A DNA stretch of 64,000 nucleotides, from positions 48,501 through 112,500 of the forward strand of contig NZ_DYHZ01000001.1 in the NCBI RefSeq assembly GCF_020723905.1, in the 5' to 3' direction. Source of the DNA: Anaerolinea thermophila (GTDB lineage: Bacteria; Chloroflexota; Anaerolineae; Anaerolineales; Anaerolineaceae). The notes beneath the pieces were generated by a model. The model searched no databases, was not told where the DNA came from, and saw only the letters and a list, made by a program, of their open reading frames with translations. A program made the position numbers and the translations under genes. Shown piece after piece: positions 34,736-44,738 of this stretch; position 1 is the stretch's first letter, and the number at the start of each line of letters is the position of its first letter.

Positions 34736-36181
34736 ATGAAGTCTGCATTACAGCCCGCTCTCCAGCGCTGGTTTCCTTTTCTCCAGGATAAAGCCTACCT
34801 GGAAGCGCTTCAGTCCATTGCTATCCCCATCATCCTGCAACAAGCCATTTCCTCTGTTCTGAACGCCGTGGATGTGCTTATGCTCGGACAACTGGGGGAA
34901 GTTTCCGTTGCTGCGGTCGGACTTGCCAACCAGTTGGGCTTTCTGATGATGTTCGTATTGTTCGGCACAACCAGCGGCGCGGCGGCTTTCATCTCCCAGT
35001 ACTGGGGGAAACGGGACATTCCCAGCATCCGCCGGGTATTCGGAATCGGGCTGAGCATCTGTCTTCTGGCAAGCCTAACTTTCCTGCTGTTCGTCCAGAT
35101 CTCCCCAGCCACCGCCCTGCACATTTACACCAGTGACTCGCAGGTCATTGACACAGGCATTCCTTACCTTCGGTTGATCAGTCTGACCTACCCGCTGATT
35201 GCCGTTTCGTTTTGTTATGGCATGGTGCACCGCAGTACAGGATGGGTACGTCTGCCCACCACTACGGGTATTATCGCCATTTTGATAAAATCGGGGCTCT
35301 CATTCGTGCTGATATTCGGACTGCTGGGTTTTCCCCGTTTGGGCGTTCTGGGAGCCGCCATCGCCACCCTGATTGCGCGAGGTTTGGAAACACTGATCCT
35401 GATTCTCTTCACCTACTGGAAACGCCTGCCAGCCGCTGCTTCTCTCAAGGAGATGTACGATTTTAACTTCTCTTACTTAAAAGCCGTTCTGGCGGTGGCT
35501 TTCCCGGTCATCCTGAACGAAAGTTTGTGGGCTCTGGGCATCAGTACCTACAACGCTATCTACGCACGTATTGGCACACAGTCCATTGCTGCGTATAACA
35601 TCGCCTCCACCATTGAAGGCATGGCGTTTGTCCTGTTCATAGGAGTTACTGACGCTACCGCGATTATGATTGGCAATCGGCTGGGCGCCGGGGAACGCGA
35701 GACGGCATTCCGTTATGCTGGCTGGTCTTTACGGTTGAATCTCATCGGCGGATTTCTGGTCGGCGGGCTGATTATCCTTGCCTCGTTCTTTATACCCGCC
35801 CTGTACAACATCTCCCCCGAGGCAAAACTCTACGCCCGCAACCTTCTGTTGATTATGGGTGCATGCGTGTGGATTCGTACATCCAATATGGTACTGGTGG
35901 TGGGAATTTTACGAAGCGGTGGAGATACACGGGTTGGCGCTCTGCTGGATGTAGGCACGCTCTGGGTCATTGGCGTGCCCTCGGCATTGCTGGCAGCGTT
36001 TGTGTTCAAGATGGAAATCTACTGGGTTTATCTGCTGGTAATGAGCGAGGAACTGGTCAAACTTTTCATCGGCTACTGGCGCTACCGCTCCAGACGCTGG
36101 ATGCATGACCTGACCATCATTCAAAAAGAACCACGCCCTCCCCTCATCCCCGCCGAGGAAATCCTTAACGAAGCGGAATGA
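34736..36181 (+). CDS. MATE-family efflux transporter
   Basis: 481 residues with about 12 membrane helices in two homologous halves. Typical MATE segments: IPIILQQAISSVLNAVDVLM in the first helix, GTTSGAAAFISQYWG, and in the second half VILNESLWALGISTYNAIYA and NRLGAGERETAF. It exports drugs or metabolites using Na+ or H+. GGAG precedes the ATG. The 3' end overlaps the next gene on the other strand by 17 bases. Confidence 0.92.
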   Translation: MKSALQPALQRWFPFLQDKAYLEALQSIAIPIILQQAISSVLNAVDVLMLGQLGEVSVAAVGLANQLGFLMMFVLFGTTSGAAAFISQYWGKRDIPSIRRVFGIGLSICLLASLTFLLFVQISPATALHIYTSDSQVIDTGIPYLRLISLTYPLIAVSFCYGMVHRSTGWVRLPTTTGIIAILIKSGLSFVLIFGLLGFPRLGVLGAAIATLIARGLETLILILFTYWKRLPAAASLKEMYDFNFSYLKAVLAVAFPVILNESLWALGISTYNAIYARIGTQSIAAYNIASTIEGMAFVLFIGVTDATAIMIGNRLGAGERETAFRYAGWSLRLNLIGGFLVGGLIILASFFIPALYNISPEAKLYARNLLLIMGACVWIRTSNMVLVVGILRSGGDTRVGALLDVGTLWVIGVPSALLAAFVFKMEIYWVYLLVMSEELVKLFIGYWRYRSRRWMHDLTIIQKEPRPPLIPAEEILNEAE

Positions 36182-38024
36182 TCTCGTACAGGTACACCCC
36201 TTCCTGTTGATAGATGACCTTGAGACGCGGGCAATCTTTGAGATCCTGCGGCTGAAGACTGCCAACTCCTTCACGAAGATACACATGCGTCAATCCGGCT
36301 TCCCGTACCAGATCCCAGAATGGCGGGGAACAGCCTTTGAGGGTTTCGGCAGTTTTTGCCCAGCGGTTAAACCGTTCCTGCGTGACTGGATCCGTCCATA
36401 CATAGGGGACGGGCGGAACAAGGCTGAAACGCCCGGTAAAGGGCAACAACCAGTACCCACCATCCACCCCACGGTAAATATTCCATGACCACAACGCCGC
36501 ATTGATGTAAAAACGAGCCTGTGGTGGGGTATTCTTTTCTACCCATTCCAAGGCTTTTCGATCCGCAGAGGTGACAAACACCGTACCCTGATTCAAGATG
36601 GAGCGGGTCTCCCGAATGCCCCACAGGAAGAAGAGGATCATCACCAGCGCCCACAGGATGGGCTGGATCCATGGCACAGTCTTCCGACCCCATGCCTGGA
36701 TGGCATCTGAAAGCAAAGCCCCCAGTAAAAGTACCGCAGGGAAAAACACCTGAATCAAATATAAATCGCCGCGAAAAGGACCAAAACGAGGAGCGATGGG
36801 CAAACCAAGAAAAAACACCAGGAATCCCCACAGCGCAAACCTTCTCAACAGGGGGTGGCGCAGAGCCAGCAAACCGGCAAATCCCGCCATGCCCATCACC
36901 CAGAGATTGTACTGGGGACCGAGATACTGCCAGACATACTTCCAGTCCTGCTGGTTCCATGTGAACGCTGGTGCAGAAATCTGAACATGATTCAGATTGA
37001 AAAGAAACGCTGGAATTAGGTAAGGGAAAGCCCCAACACCACCCAAAATGATCCAGCCCAGCCAGGTCCACCGGGAAAGGTCGGTTTGAGAAGGCTGAAG
37101 CGCCCCGGTTTCCACCGACTGACGGATCGGCTTTCCCAGAACATCCCCCAGGAAAAGCACCAGCACCCATAAGCCGAAGACCCACAGCGACAAATAATGG
37201 GTCAGTGCCAGCCCGGAAACCAGCAAAGCGGCTTTCCAACCGTTGAAACGAGATGGGAAACGCCGGTAGTCCAGCACAGCAGACATTGCCAGCGCCTGCA
37301 CCAGCAAGCCCATCAGCAAGGTGGTACGCCCCCAGGTCAGGTAATAAGCCGGCATCTGGGTGACAAATCCGCACAGCAAAGCCGCCATACCCGCTGCCAG
37401 AGGCGGGATTCTCAAAGCACGCCCCAGGCGATAGATTGCCAGCGCCAGCAAAGCACTGATAACCTGCCCCAATACCAGAACAGCATCGGCAGGGTGCATT
37501 CCGGTAATCCAGGCAAACAAAGCCGTAATTAAATGAAAGGGAAAGTAATAATGAAATGGCGCATCCAGATAGGGCGATAATGTTCGCGGCACTCCACCCT
37601 GTTCCAGAATCATTCGCACAAAGAAAGTATGATGAACCGAATCGACCCAGGCAGGAAGAACGAGCGGTTTTGCCTGTTCCAGACGGAAAATCAACAATCC
37701 CGTAAAGAAAGCCAGACCTGCCAGCACTTTCACGCCATCTTGCCAGAAAACACGCCAGGAAAAAGCCTTCTCTCTCAGCAGTAATGCCACAATCCAGAAG
37801 ACCAGCGCCAGCGCATACCCGATCAGCGCTCCCCAGGCGCCGGGGAAAAGATTCAGTGACCAGAGCACCATGGCAATCAGAGCGGTCAGGGCAATGCTCA
37901 GTCCCACTGCATCCATCATCCGGCAGACCGGATCGGTGTCTTCTGATGGTTGCCATGCCAGAAACGCCGCTCCGGGGAGCAGGAGAATCATCCCACCTGC
38001 AAGGATTTCCATCCAGGGTATCAT
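36165..38024 (-). CDS. Polytopic glycosyltransferase-like membrane protein
   Basis: 619 residues, about 13 hydrophobic segments and a C-terminal soluble part of about 110 residues (ALEWVEKNTPPQARFYINAA). The early loop LPAWVDSVHHTFFVRMIL and DAPFHYYFPFHLITALF, with acidic and His residues just outside the membrane, resembles GT-C fold glycosyltransferases that use lipid-linked sugars. No motif fixes the family. It follows a Thr/Pro-rich membrane protein and precedes the convergent MATE gene. Likely role in surface glycan or protein glycosylation, by inference. Confidence 0.65.
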   Translation of the reverse strand: MIPWMEILAGGMILLLPGAAFLAWQPSEDTDPVCRMMDAVGLSIALTALIAMVLWSLNLFPGAWGALIGYALALVFWIVALLLREKAFSWRVFWQDGVKVLAGLAFFTGLLIFRLEQAKPLVLPAWVDSVHHTFFVRMILEQGGVPRTLSPYLDAPFHYYFPFHLITALFAWITGMHPADAVLVLGQVISALLALAIYRLGRALRIPPLAAGMAALLCGFVTQMPAYYLTWGRTTLLMGLLVQALAMSAVLDYRRFPSRFNGWKAALLVSGLALTHYLSLWVFGLWVLVLFLGDVLGKPIRQSVETGALQPSQTDLSRWTWLGWIILGGVGAFPYLIPAFLFNLNHVQISAPAFTWNQQDWKYVWQYLGPQYNLWVMGMAGFAGLLALRHPLLRRFALWGFLVFFLGLPIAPRFGPFRGDLYLIQVFFPAVLLLGALLSDAIQAWGRKTVPWIQPILWALVMILFFLWGIRETRSILNQGTVFVTSADRKALEWVEKNTPPQARFYINAALWSWNIYRGVDGGYWLLPFTGRFSLVPPVPYVWTDPVTQERFNRWAKTAETLKGCSPPFWDLVREAGLTHVYLREGVGSLQPQDLKDCPRLKVIYQQEGVYLYEIIPLR

Positions 38025-38033
38025 GGTACGTCA

Positions 38034-38756
38034 TTATGGGTATGGAGTGGGTGGCGAAGGTTCAATCGGCGGTTGATATGGGGTTGGCGTAGGAGGCAGA
38101 GGTGTGGGTGTCGGGGAAGGATTGGTCGGCACACGGGTGGAGGTAGGCGGCAGCGAGGTTGGGGTTGGAGGAAGAGGAGTTGCCGTAGGTATTCCAACTG
38201 TAGAAGTAAAGACAGGCGTGCGGGTCGGAGAACTCACCGGCAAGGTAGAGACAAGGGTGCGGGTCGGGGTATAACTCACAGCCAGCGTAGCCGTCGGAGA
38301 AAAAGCCAGCGTGAGGGTAGGCGTCACCAATGCGGTTGGGCTTAAGTCCAGAGAAAACTGCGTGGGTGTAAGAGAAACCAGCAAGGTAGGGGTTACATTT
38401 TGTGAGAAAAAGGCTGTCGGGGTAATCGTCGGTACAGGGGTTTGCAGGAAAATACTCAACGTGGGCAACATATTCCCGCCCACAGGCTCACCCAGACGTT
38501 CGCGATCCCGAATGGCTTCTTCAACAACTCCCATTTGCAAAGCGCGGAAAGAATAAGCCCGTAAATCAGCGCTGTAGTCGGCACGCAAACCCGAATGCAG
38601 GGCAGCAGGGAGAAACGCCGAGGCTTGTACCCACTCAGAAGAAAAGACAAACAGCCCCAGTACGAGCACTCCTGCAAAGAGAATCAGCAGGAATAACAGA
38701 ATCCAGAGAAGCCACTGACGGCGAGGCTGTTGCTGGGAAGGTGCCAGCGCAGTCAT
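38034..38756 (-). CDS. Membrane-anchored Thr/Pro-rich protein
   Basis: 240 residues. One membrane helix (LLWILLFLLILFAGVLVLGLF) near residues 18-40, a conserved-looking stretch of about 50 residues (SGLRADYSADLRAYSFRALQ), and then about 130 residues dominated by Thr, Pro and Ser in irregular repeats, probably an extended stalk outside the cell. The start overlaps the cyclase stop (ATGA) with GGGAGG upstream. No domain assigned; the stalk has no terminal domain, which is odd. Confidence 0.7.
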   Translation of the reverse strand: MTALAPSQQQPRRQWLLWILLFLLILFAGVLVLGLFVFSSEWVQASAFLPAALHSGLRADYSADLRAYSFRALQMGVVEEAIRDRERLGEPVGGNMLPTLSIFLQTPVPTITPTAFFSQNVTPTLLVSLTPTQFSLDLSPTALVTPTLTLAFSPTATLAVSYTPTRTLVSTLPVSSPTRTPVFTSTVGIPTATPLPPTPTSLPPTSTRVPTNPSPTPTPLPPTPTPYQPPIEPSPPTPYP

Positions 38757-40972
38757 AGCATCGCCTCCCATTTTCCACCCTCTCTGGCTGGGAGCAGGTG
38801 ATAGACAGTGAGTTTCTCACTCTTTCCACGCACACTCTGCTCGCCCATGGAACGCAGGTGGAATTTCTCGCGGTGCTCCGCCAGAGCCAGGTAAGTGGCT
38901 TCGCTGATCAGCACTGCAGAGCCATCAAACAGTTCCCGCGTGAGGGCTTCAATACGTTGGGCAGTGTTCACCGTGTCCCCAATCACCGTGTAATGCAGAC
39001 GGTCAGAGGTACCCAAACCTCCTGCCATAACCACGCCCGTATGGACACCAATGCCTGTGATCAACTGCGGCTCGCCGCGGGCGCGCCTTTGCAGATTAAA
39101 TTGCTCGATGGCTTCCAGCATTTCCACTGCCGCCTGACAGGCAGAGAGCGCAGACTGCTTGGGACTGACCAGACGCGGCAAAATGCCAAAGAATGCCAGC
39201 ACAGCGTCACCATCGAACTTATTGACCACTCCACCATAAGCGGTAATTACAGGCACGATATGCTCAAAATATTCGTTCAACCACTGGAACACCGTGGCAG
39301 GATCAACTTTCTCCGACAGCGAGGTAAAACCGCGAATATCGGTCATGAGAATGGTCGCAACCGCCTCCTGCCCTTCCAGACGAAGGTTTCCAGAGGTGAA
39401 AGTCTGACGCAACTGTTCGCGCACTTCAGGGCTGACCGTACGTCCCAACAAATCGCGGTAAATTGAGCCTTCCTGCAGTCCTGCCACCATCGTGTTGAAC
39501 GCCTGAGCCAGCACGGCTAACTCATCGTTCCCCGCGGCATCCACTTTGACTTCCAGATTGCCCTTTGCCACCTCTGCCGAGGCATCCAGCAGGCGGACAA
39601 TTGGACGGGTGAACAGGTTTGCCAGGAATAAACCGACGAGGATGACCAGAAGGATGCCCGCCAGAACCAGAGAGAAAATCTGCACCTGAGTGGCCTGGCT
39701 GGTGCGGATAAGGAAGGCTTTTGCCAGGGAAATTCCCAGAACACCAAGGTCAGAACCGCCACGCACTTCCCAGGGACCCAACACTTCAGTGTAATCCAGC
39801 GAAGAAAGGGTGAGATCGCGGGTTAAACTACCCTGTTCCTGCAGACTCAGAATCTGCTGAACCAGTTCTCCCGAAATGGGAGACGACATCCCCGCCGAGA
39901 AAAGGGAAGATGCCAGCACCTCCCCATTCAGATCATAAAACGTTGCCGCGCTGAGAGTATCCGCAGACATTTCACGCGACAATGTGGTCAGCGTTTTTCC
40001 AACAAGCACCACGCCAACCTGAACGCCCTCCGCATTAAAAACCGGACCGCTGACGTAAAAGGTTTTCCCGAGGGGACCTTCCCCCACGCCGGCAAATTTA
40101 TCGCCCAGTTCGTCTGTTTCACCGCGCAGGGTGCGCTGAACAAAGTTCCAGGAGGCGTAAACTGCGCTCCCTCTGGTCGATTCATAACTGGCGCCCATGC
40201 TTCCGGGAGTCACCATCAGAGTAAGGATGCTTTCGCCGGACAGGTTAAGCAGCGTAATTTCTTCTTCTCTGGCATTCACCGTCACAGGCAATACCAGCAA
40301 TCGCAATGCCTCAGCATCTCCCTGCTGCAGTGCCGCCGCCACCCCCTCCGTGTTGGCAACCTGACGAAGCGTCCCCAACAGACGATCTTCTTCCTGAACA
40401 AACCAGTCCTGGGCTTGCTTCCCTGTGGCATAGAGTTGATTGAGGAAACGGGACTGGTTCGACTCCATGAGGATACGGCTGACGATATACGCGCTTGCCA
40501 GCGCAAAGAGCAAAGCCAGCACCAGATACGGGAAAATGATCTTCACCCGCACGGGGACGCGCACCTGAAGCGTGCGCGGAGGAGCAGGAGGTTGCTCAGG
40601 GCGTGGTTGCGTCTGTTCGTAAACCCGCTTCAGCGCCTCTTCAATCCACCGCTGAGAAAATGGCTGCCGCAGGAAAACCTGTACCCCTTGCTCGCGGGCT
40701 TTTAACTCCCGCTGCAGATCGGGGTACTTGTTGGTCATGATGATCTTGACCTGAGGGTGAAACTGGCGCAAATTCCGCAGAAAAACCCACCACTCATTGC
40801 TGGGAAAATGCAGGTCAAAGAAAATCAAATGGGGTTTAACCTGTTGAATCAGCGCCTGGGCTTGCCCCAAATCCCATGCCTGCCAGACTTCATCGCCGCG
40901 TTGTTTGAGATAACGCGCTAAAGGCTGTGCAGGGCGCATATCGGATTGGATCAACAAGACACGATTCGCCAT
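38753..40972 (-). CDS. Receiver-Cache-HAMP class III nucleotide cyclase
   Basis: 739 residues. N-terminal receiver-like domain with Asp 53 (FFDLHFP) but Gln in place of the conserved Lys (FLRQPFS) and one acidic residue missing (IQSD). Then a membrane helix (IIFPYLVLALLFALASAYIV), an extracytoplasmic Cache-like sensor, a second helix, HAMP, and a class III cyclase domain with metal-binding Asp in TDIRGFTSLSE and KFDGDAVLAFFG. It should make cAMP (or cGMP) from NTP. A TATAAT lies 11 bases before the ATG, suggesting a very short leader. Confidence 0.9.
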   Translation of the reverse strand: MANRVLLIQSDMRPAQPLARYLKQRGDEVWQAWDLGQAQALIQQVKPHLIFFDLHFPSNEWWVFLRNLRQFHPQVKIIMTNKYPDLQRELKAREQGVQVFLRQPFSQRWIEEALKRVYEQTQPRPEQPPAPPRTLQVRVPVRVKIIFPYLVLALLFALASAYIVSRILMESNQSRFLNQLYATGKQAQDWFVQEEDRLLGTLRQVANTEGVAAALQQGDAEALRLLVLPVTVNAREEEITLLNLSGESILTLMVTPGSMGASYESTRGSAVYASWNFVQRTLRGETDELGDKFAGVGEGPLGKTFYVSGPVFNAEGVQVGVVLVGKTLTTLSREMSADTLSAATFYDLNGEVLASSLFSAGMSSPISGELVQQILSLQEQGSLTRDLTLSSLDYTEVLGPWEVRGGSDLGVLGISLAKAFLIRTSQATQVQIFSLVLAGILLVILVGLFLANLFTRPIVRLLDASAEVAKGNLEVKVDAAGNDELAVLAQAFNTMVAGLQEGSIYRDLLGRTVSPEVREQLRQTFTSGNLRLEGQEAVATILMTDIRGFTSLSEKVDPATVFQWLNEYFEHIVPVITAYGGVVNKFDGDAVLAFFGILPRLVSPKQSALSACQAAVEMLEAIEQFNLQRRARGEPQLITGIGVHTGVVMAGGLGTSDRLHYTVIGDTVNTAQRIEALTRELFDGSAVLISEATYLALAEHREKFHLRSMGEQSVRGKSEKLTVYHLLPAREGGKWEAML

Positions 40973-41062
40973 AGTCCGCCCTAATTATACTGAGACAAAC
41001 TATTCTCTAACCTTATAAATTCCTTTCAATTAGGGATGCCAGAAATGTGCCACCCTGAAAAA

Positions 41063-41082
41063 GGCTGTGCAAGTGCACAGCC
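41063..41082 (-). terminator. Intrinsic terminator of rpoD
   Basis: Perfect 8-base stem GGCTGTGC / GCACAGCC with a 4-base loop, followed on the minus strand by TTTTT. It starts 9 bases after the rpoD stop codon. Confidence 0.9.
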
Positions 41083-41091
41083 CTGAATGAT

Positions 41092-42723
41092 CTAGAGGTA
41101 CTCCCGAAGATGGCGACTGCGGGTTGGGTGACGCAATTTTCGCAAGGCTTTGGCTTCAATCTGGCGAATGCGCTCACGGGTAACGTTAAAGTATCGGCTG
41201 ACTTCTTCAAGCGTATGATCTTTGCCATCAATGAGCCCAAAGCGCAATTCCAGAACCTGTCGCTCCCGCTCCGAAAGGATACTCAGAGCGTTCTGCACCT
41301 GCTCACGGAGCATCTCCCGAGCGGCAGCGTCCATTGGCTCCAGGGCTTCATCGTCTTCAATGAAATCCCCCAGTTGACTGCTATCCTCATCTCCTACAGG
41401 ACGTTCCAGGGAGACCGGCTCTTCAGCGGACTGCAATACCCGCTGAACTTTGCTGGTAGCAAAATTCCACCGGCGCATTAATTCGGGATCAATGGGTTTG
41501 CCTTCGGCACGGGCTTTGCGGATGGCTTGCGCATCTTCATCAGAGAGAAAACCCGCTTCCAGTGCCAGTTCTTCGGCAGTGGGTTCGCGTCCCAACTGTT
41601 GAATCAGCGAGCGTTGAACCCGCAACAGACGGGTGATGGATTCAAACAGGTGCACAGGGATCCGAATGGTGCGGGCTTGCTCGGCAATGTAGCGGCTGAT
41701 CGACTGGCGAATCCACCATGTGGCATACGTGGAGAACTTGTATCCCCGGGTAGGGTCAAACTTGTTCACCGCACGCAAAAGTCCCAGATTGCCTTCCTGA
41801 ATTAAATCCAGGAAGGATACCCCCCGCCCCAGATAACGCTTGGCAATGCTCACCACCAGACGCAGATTTGCCCGAATAAGGGTCTGGTTGGCTTCTTCGG
41901 CTCGCCGCCGCACGCCTTCAATTTCCTCCGCAAGCACCTCTTCGGAAGGCATATGTTCGGTGAAAAATTCCAACCGCGGTAATTCACGAACTTCCCGAAG
42001 ATAAGTCATCAGCGGCTGTGCCAGTTGCGGAGGCAAGACATACAGGTTGATGAAAACACTGAAGGCATGTCGCACCAGCCCTTCCCAGAGAGGATCTTTT
42101 CCCCATAAGCCATTATCGAGATACGTGCGCAGATAACTGGGTTCACTGGCTTGCCAGTGAGAACGCAGCAATTGGGCTTCCGCCAGAATCAGGCTCAAAT
42201 CGGGTAATTCTCCTTGCTGGAGGGTGTGGGCATCTTCTTCCAGACGTCCCCATTCGGTCAATAATTCCTTTGCAATCACCTGATAGAGGGACGCATAATA
42301 ACCCGAGCCATCTTTGGGAGCAATGTGCTTTTCCAGCGCTTCGATATGCCGCAGGGCTTCAATGCGCGCCGCCAGTCGGAACTCACTATCGGCATCCAGT
42401 AAATTAATTTGCCCGATTTCCTTCAGGTAAAGCCGAACGGGATCCTCAGAGAACTCCAGCGTTGTCAGCGACTCGTCCAGTAAATCCGCAGGTTCCTCGA
42501 GGGCTATTTCCTGCCAGTCTTCCACCAGAGGCTCAACCTCACTGTCCTCCATGAGATCTTTTCCAAGCAAGACCTCTTCTTCCGGTTCCTCGGATAGAGG
42601 AAGCACCGCTTCCAGTTCATTTTCATTGGACTCTTCAGGCAGGGGCACCTTCGGGGGTTTGGAAGAGGGACGTTTGACTTTAGAAGAATGCTTGGCACCA
42701 GATTTTTGCTCAGACATACGCAT
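41092..42723 (-). CDS. rpoD: Primary sigma factor RpoD
   Basis: 543 residues. Acidic, low-complexity N-terminus; region 1.2 ([20 protein letters not shown]); a nonconserved spacer of about 170 residues; region 2 ([50 protein letters not shown]); region 3; and region 4 with [20 protein letters not shown], which reads the -35 box. The spacer has the size seen in primary sigma factors. A second Met two codons later (42717) is an equally good start. Confidence 0.95.
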   Translation of the reverse strand: MRMSEQKSGAKHSSKVKRPSSKPPKVPLPEESNENELEAVLPLSEEPEEEVLLGKDLMEDSEVEPLVEDWQEIALEEPADLLDESLTTLEFSEDPVRLYLKEIGQINLLDADSEFRLAARIEALRHIEALEKHIAPKDGSGYYASLYQVIAKELLTEWGRLEEDAHTLQQGELPDLSLILAEAQLLRSHWQASEPSYLRTYLDNGLWGKDPLWEGLVRHAFSVFINLYVLPPQLAQPLMTYLREVRELPRLEFFTEHMPSEEVLAEEIEGVRRRAEEANQTLIRANLRLVVSIAKRYLGRGVSFLDLIQEGNLGLLRAVNKFDPTRGYKFSTYATWWIRQSISRYIAEQARTIRIPVHLFESITRLLRVQRSLIQQLGREPTAEELALEAGFLSDEDAQAIRKARAEGKPIDPELMRRWNFATSKVQRVLQSAEEPVSLERPVGDEDSSQLGDFIEDDEALEPMDAAAREMLREQVQNALSILSERERQVLELRFGLIDGKDHTLEEVSRYFNVTRERIRQIEAKALRKLRHPTRSRHLREYL

Positions 42724-42760
42724 AAATATACCACAATTGTCTAAAAAGAGAATTTGAAGG

Positions 42761-43537
42761 TTAATCCTGTCCCGGAGCGGAGATTCTTTGTTGCAGGTCT
42801 TGAGCACGCTTCAGGGCACTGGAAAAACGGCTCTGGTTATACCAGAAAATGGCTTCTTCCAGATGCCCTTGCTGCTCTAAAATCCCGCCGGCGCGCCAGC
42901 ATCCATTTGAGCCAGGGTCACCATGCACACAGCATTCCTGAAACGCCGTAAGCGCTCTGTCCAAATCGCCCTGATTCTGGCGCTGTGCCCCCAGGCGGCA
43001 CCATGCCAGTCCATTTTTGGGATCCACACGGGTGACGATTTCGTACAACTCAGTCGCCTGAACCCGATCAAAGCGCTCTTTGACCTCTGCCAGCCACATT
43101 AAAGCACTCGGGTTTCGCGGGTACAGCCGGACAACTTCTTCTGCGAGAGACACATCATAGGGCGCCAGTCCTCGCAAAACTTCCAGATATCCCGGCTGAC
43201 AGCGAATGGCGCGTAGAAGCACCTCATGGCTGAGAAGCGCCCCCTGAGATGACACTGTGGACACTGCCGAAAGCCATAACAGGCGGCAATCCTGAGAGGA
43301 TGAATCTGCCCACTGGACGGAAAAATGCTTCAACGCTTGGGGATCCTTCTGGACAAGTGTGTGAAGGACTTCCATCCCTGCCCGATTTACCCGCACGGCT
43401 TGAGGTAACACCCCACTGATCATCAAAGCCAGAAACAAAAAGAAGAGGAACGTTCCAATGGGGTTTCGTTGAACCCATTTGAGCAATTGGTTTATACTAA
43501 ATTTTGATGCGCGTCTGGTCTTCTCTTCGTTCAGCAT
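42761..43537 (-). CDS. TPR-repeat membrane protein
   Basis: 258 residues. A short basic tail, one membrane helix ([19 protein letters not shown]) at about 28-46, then TPR-like helical pairs, clearest in the second half ([45 protein letters not shown]). It is divergent from an O-antigen-ligase-like gene, whose proposed start lies 31 bases inside this one. TPR and ligase proteins frequently work together, so they may form a pair. Start not certain. Confidence 0.65.
   Translation of the reverse strand: MLNEEKTRRASKFSINQLLKWVQRNPIGTFLFFLFLALMISGVLPQAVRVNRAGMEVLHTLVQKDPQALKHFSVQWADSSSQDCRLLWLSAVSTVSSQGALLSHEVLLRAIRCQPGYLEVLRGLAPYDVSLAEEVVRLYPRNPSALMWLAEVKERFDRVQATELYEIVTRVDPKNGLAWCRLGAQRQNQGDLDRALTAFQECCVHGDPGSNGCWRAGGILEQQGHLEEAIFWYNQSRFSSALKRAQDLQQRISAPGQD
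43469..43498 (+). promoter_or_regulatory. Promoter giving a leaderless ligase-like transcript
   Basis: TTGAAC and TATACT are separated by 18 bases. The -10 ends 8 bases before the ATG at 43507, so transcription would begin at or next to the start codon, and there is no ribosome-binding site. Confidence 0.5.
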
Positions 43538-44733
43538 TGCTCTTTCTGGAACTTCCCTTCTTGATGGCATGCGCCGGGTTGGGATTGTTCAACCGATCTG
43601 CGCTCATCCTCTCCGTGATTTTTATTCCGATTTTCTGGTTATTGCATGAGCGCGAAGACCGCAAAACCCCTCTGGATGCGCCTGTCTTGATTATTTTACT
43701 CACCTTTGCCATTTCGTACTGGGTCAGTCCGCTTCAGGATTGGACAGCCGAACAAATTGCCCGCGCCCTCAGCGGAATTGGGGTTTGCTATGCCCTCGCC
43801 CATCAGAAGAAATCATTTGATGGACGGCTTATCCTGTATGGTATGGCGGTTCTCAGTGTCATCCTGGCAGGCGCAGGTTTGCTCACCATTCAATGGGTAC
43901 CCAACAAAATCCCCATGCTCAATCCCATGGAATGGGTGGGCAATCTCCCCCGCCTGGACGAAGTGGTACACCCCAACGTGTTTGCAGGCAACCTGGCATT
44001 GCTTCTGCCAGTCTCGGGAGCCCTTTTCCTGTGGGGCAAAGGATGGCTTCATGTGATACGCGCCCCACTTGCTCTGCTGACTGGAGGTCTGGTGCTTTTC
44101 GTGCTGATTCTCACCCTTTCACGAGGGGCGCTGCTGGCGGCAATATCCAGCCTGTTGTTGCTTTTGATCTTGCGCTGGAAATTCCCCGCATTCATCGTTC
44201 TGGTTTTGCTGGGGCTGATTCTCTGGCAGGCCTTCCCTGCCATAGAGACCTTTATCAAACCCATTTACTGGTTCAGTTCTGCAGAAGCGTCACTCAATCT
44301 CCGCCAGTCTCTGTGGCAACGCGGGCTCTGGCTGGTAGAAATGTTTCCACTGAGCGGGATTGGCATGGGAACCTATGGGCTGGCGGTAAACCACCTTTTT
44401 CCCATGCCTTCCCCACTGATACCCACATCTCATGCACACAACCTCTTTATCCAGATCGCCCTGGATACCGGTATTCCCGGACTGCTGGCATGGCTGGCAT
44501 GCCTCTGGCAATGCATCCAATGCGCGTGGCGTGCCTGGCGCGCACCCTCCACAGTCCCATGGTGGATCCCGGCTTCAGGTGCGGCGGGGCTTGCCGCATT
44601 CTGGGTATTACTGTTTCACGGCGCAACCGATGCAGTCACATGGGGCACACGCCCGGCCCTGCTGCTGTGGGTGATCTGGGGATGGATGCTACTGCTGAAG
44701 AAAAAGATTGCGGAGCCGTCTCCGTCCGCATAA
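43507..44733 (+). CDS. O-antigen ligase/polymerase-like membrane protein
   Basis: 408 residues, about 11 hydrophobic segments. Wzy/WaaL-type landmarks: HPNVFAGNLALLLPV, LTLSRGALLAAISSL, and the long extracytoplasmic loop with SGIGMGTYGLAV and SHAHNLFIQIALDTGIPGLL. The conserved Arg and His residues of that loop would handle lipid-linked sugars. It likely polymerises or ligates a cell-surface polysaccharide. The gene is convergent with the HD-GYP part that follows by 5 bases. An internal Met at 43564 is an alternative start. Confidence 0.85.
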   Translation: MRVWSSLRSALLFLELPFLMACAGLGLFNRSALILSVIFIPIFWLLHEREDRKTPLDAPVLIILLTFAISYWVSPLQDWTAEQIARALSGIGVCYALAHQKKSFDGRLILYGMAVLSVILAGAGLLTIQWVPNKIPMLNPMEWVGNLPRLDEVVHPNVFAGNLALLLPVSGALFLWGKGWLHVIRAPLALLTGGLVLFVLILTLSRGALLAAISSLLLLLILRWKFPAFIVLVLLGLILWQAFPAIETFIKPIYWFSSAEASLNLRQSLWQRGLWLVEMFPLSGIGMGTYGLAVNHLFPMPSPLIPTSHAHNLFIQIALDTGIPGLLAWLACLWQCIQCAWRAWRAPSTVPWWIPASGAAGLAAFWVLLFHGATDAVTWGTRPALLLWVIWGWMLLLKKKIAEPSPSA

Positions 44734-44738
44734 AGGGG

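Noticed and set aside
36367..38034. A 555-codon frame overlapping the glycosyltransferase-like gene in another frame
   Set aside because: The composition is Gly/Cys/Ser-rich with no domain or membrane pattern, whereas the 619-residue frame shows a clear run of membrane helices.
38040..38340. Apparent tandem repeat or CRISPR-like array
   Set aside because: The repetition reflects Thr/Pro codons in a low-complexity stalk. Units are irregular and there are no unique spacers.
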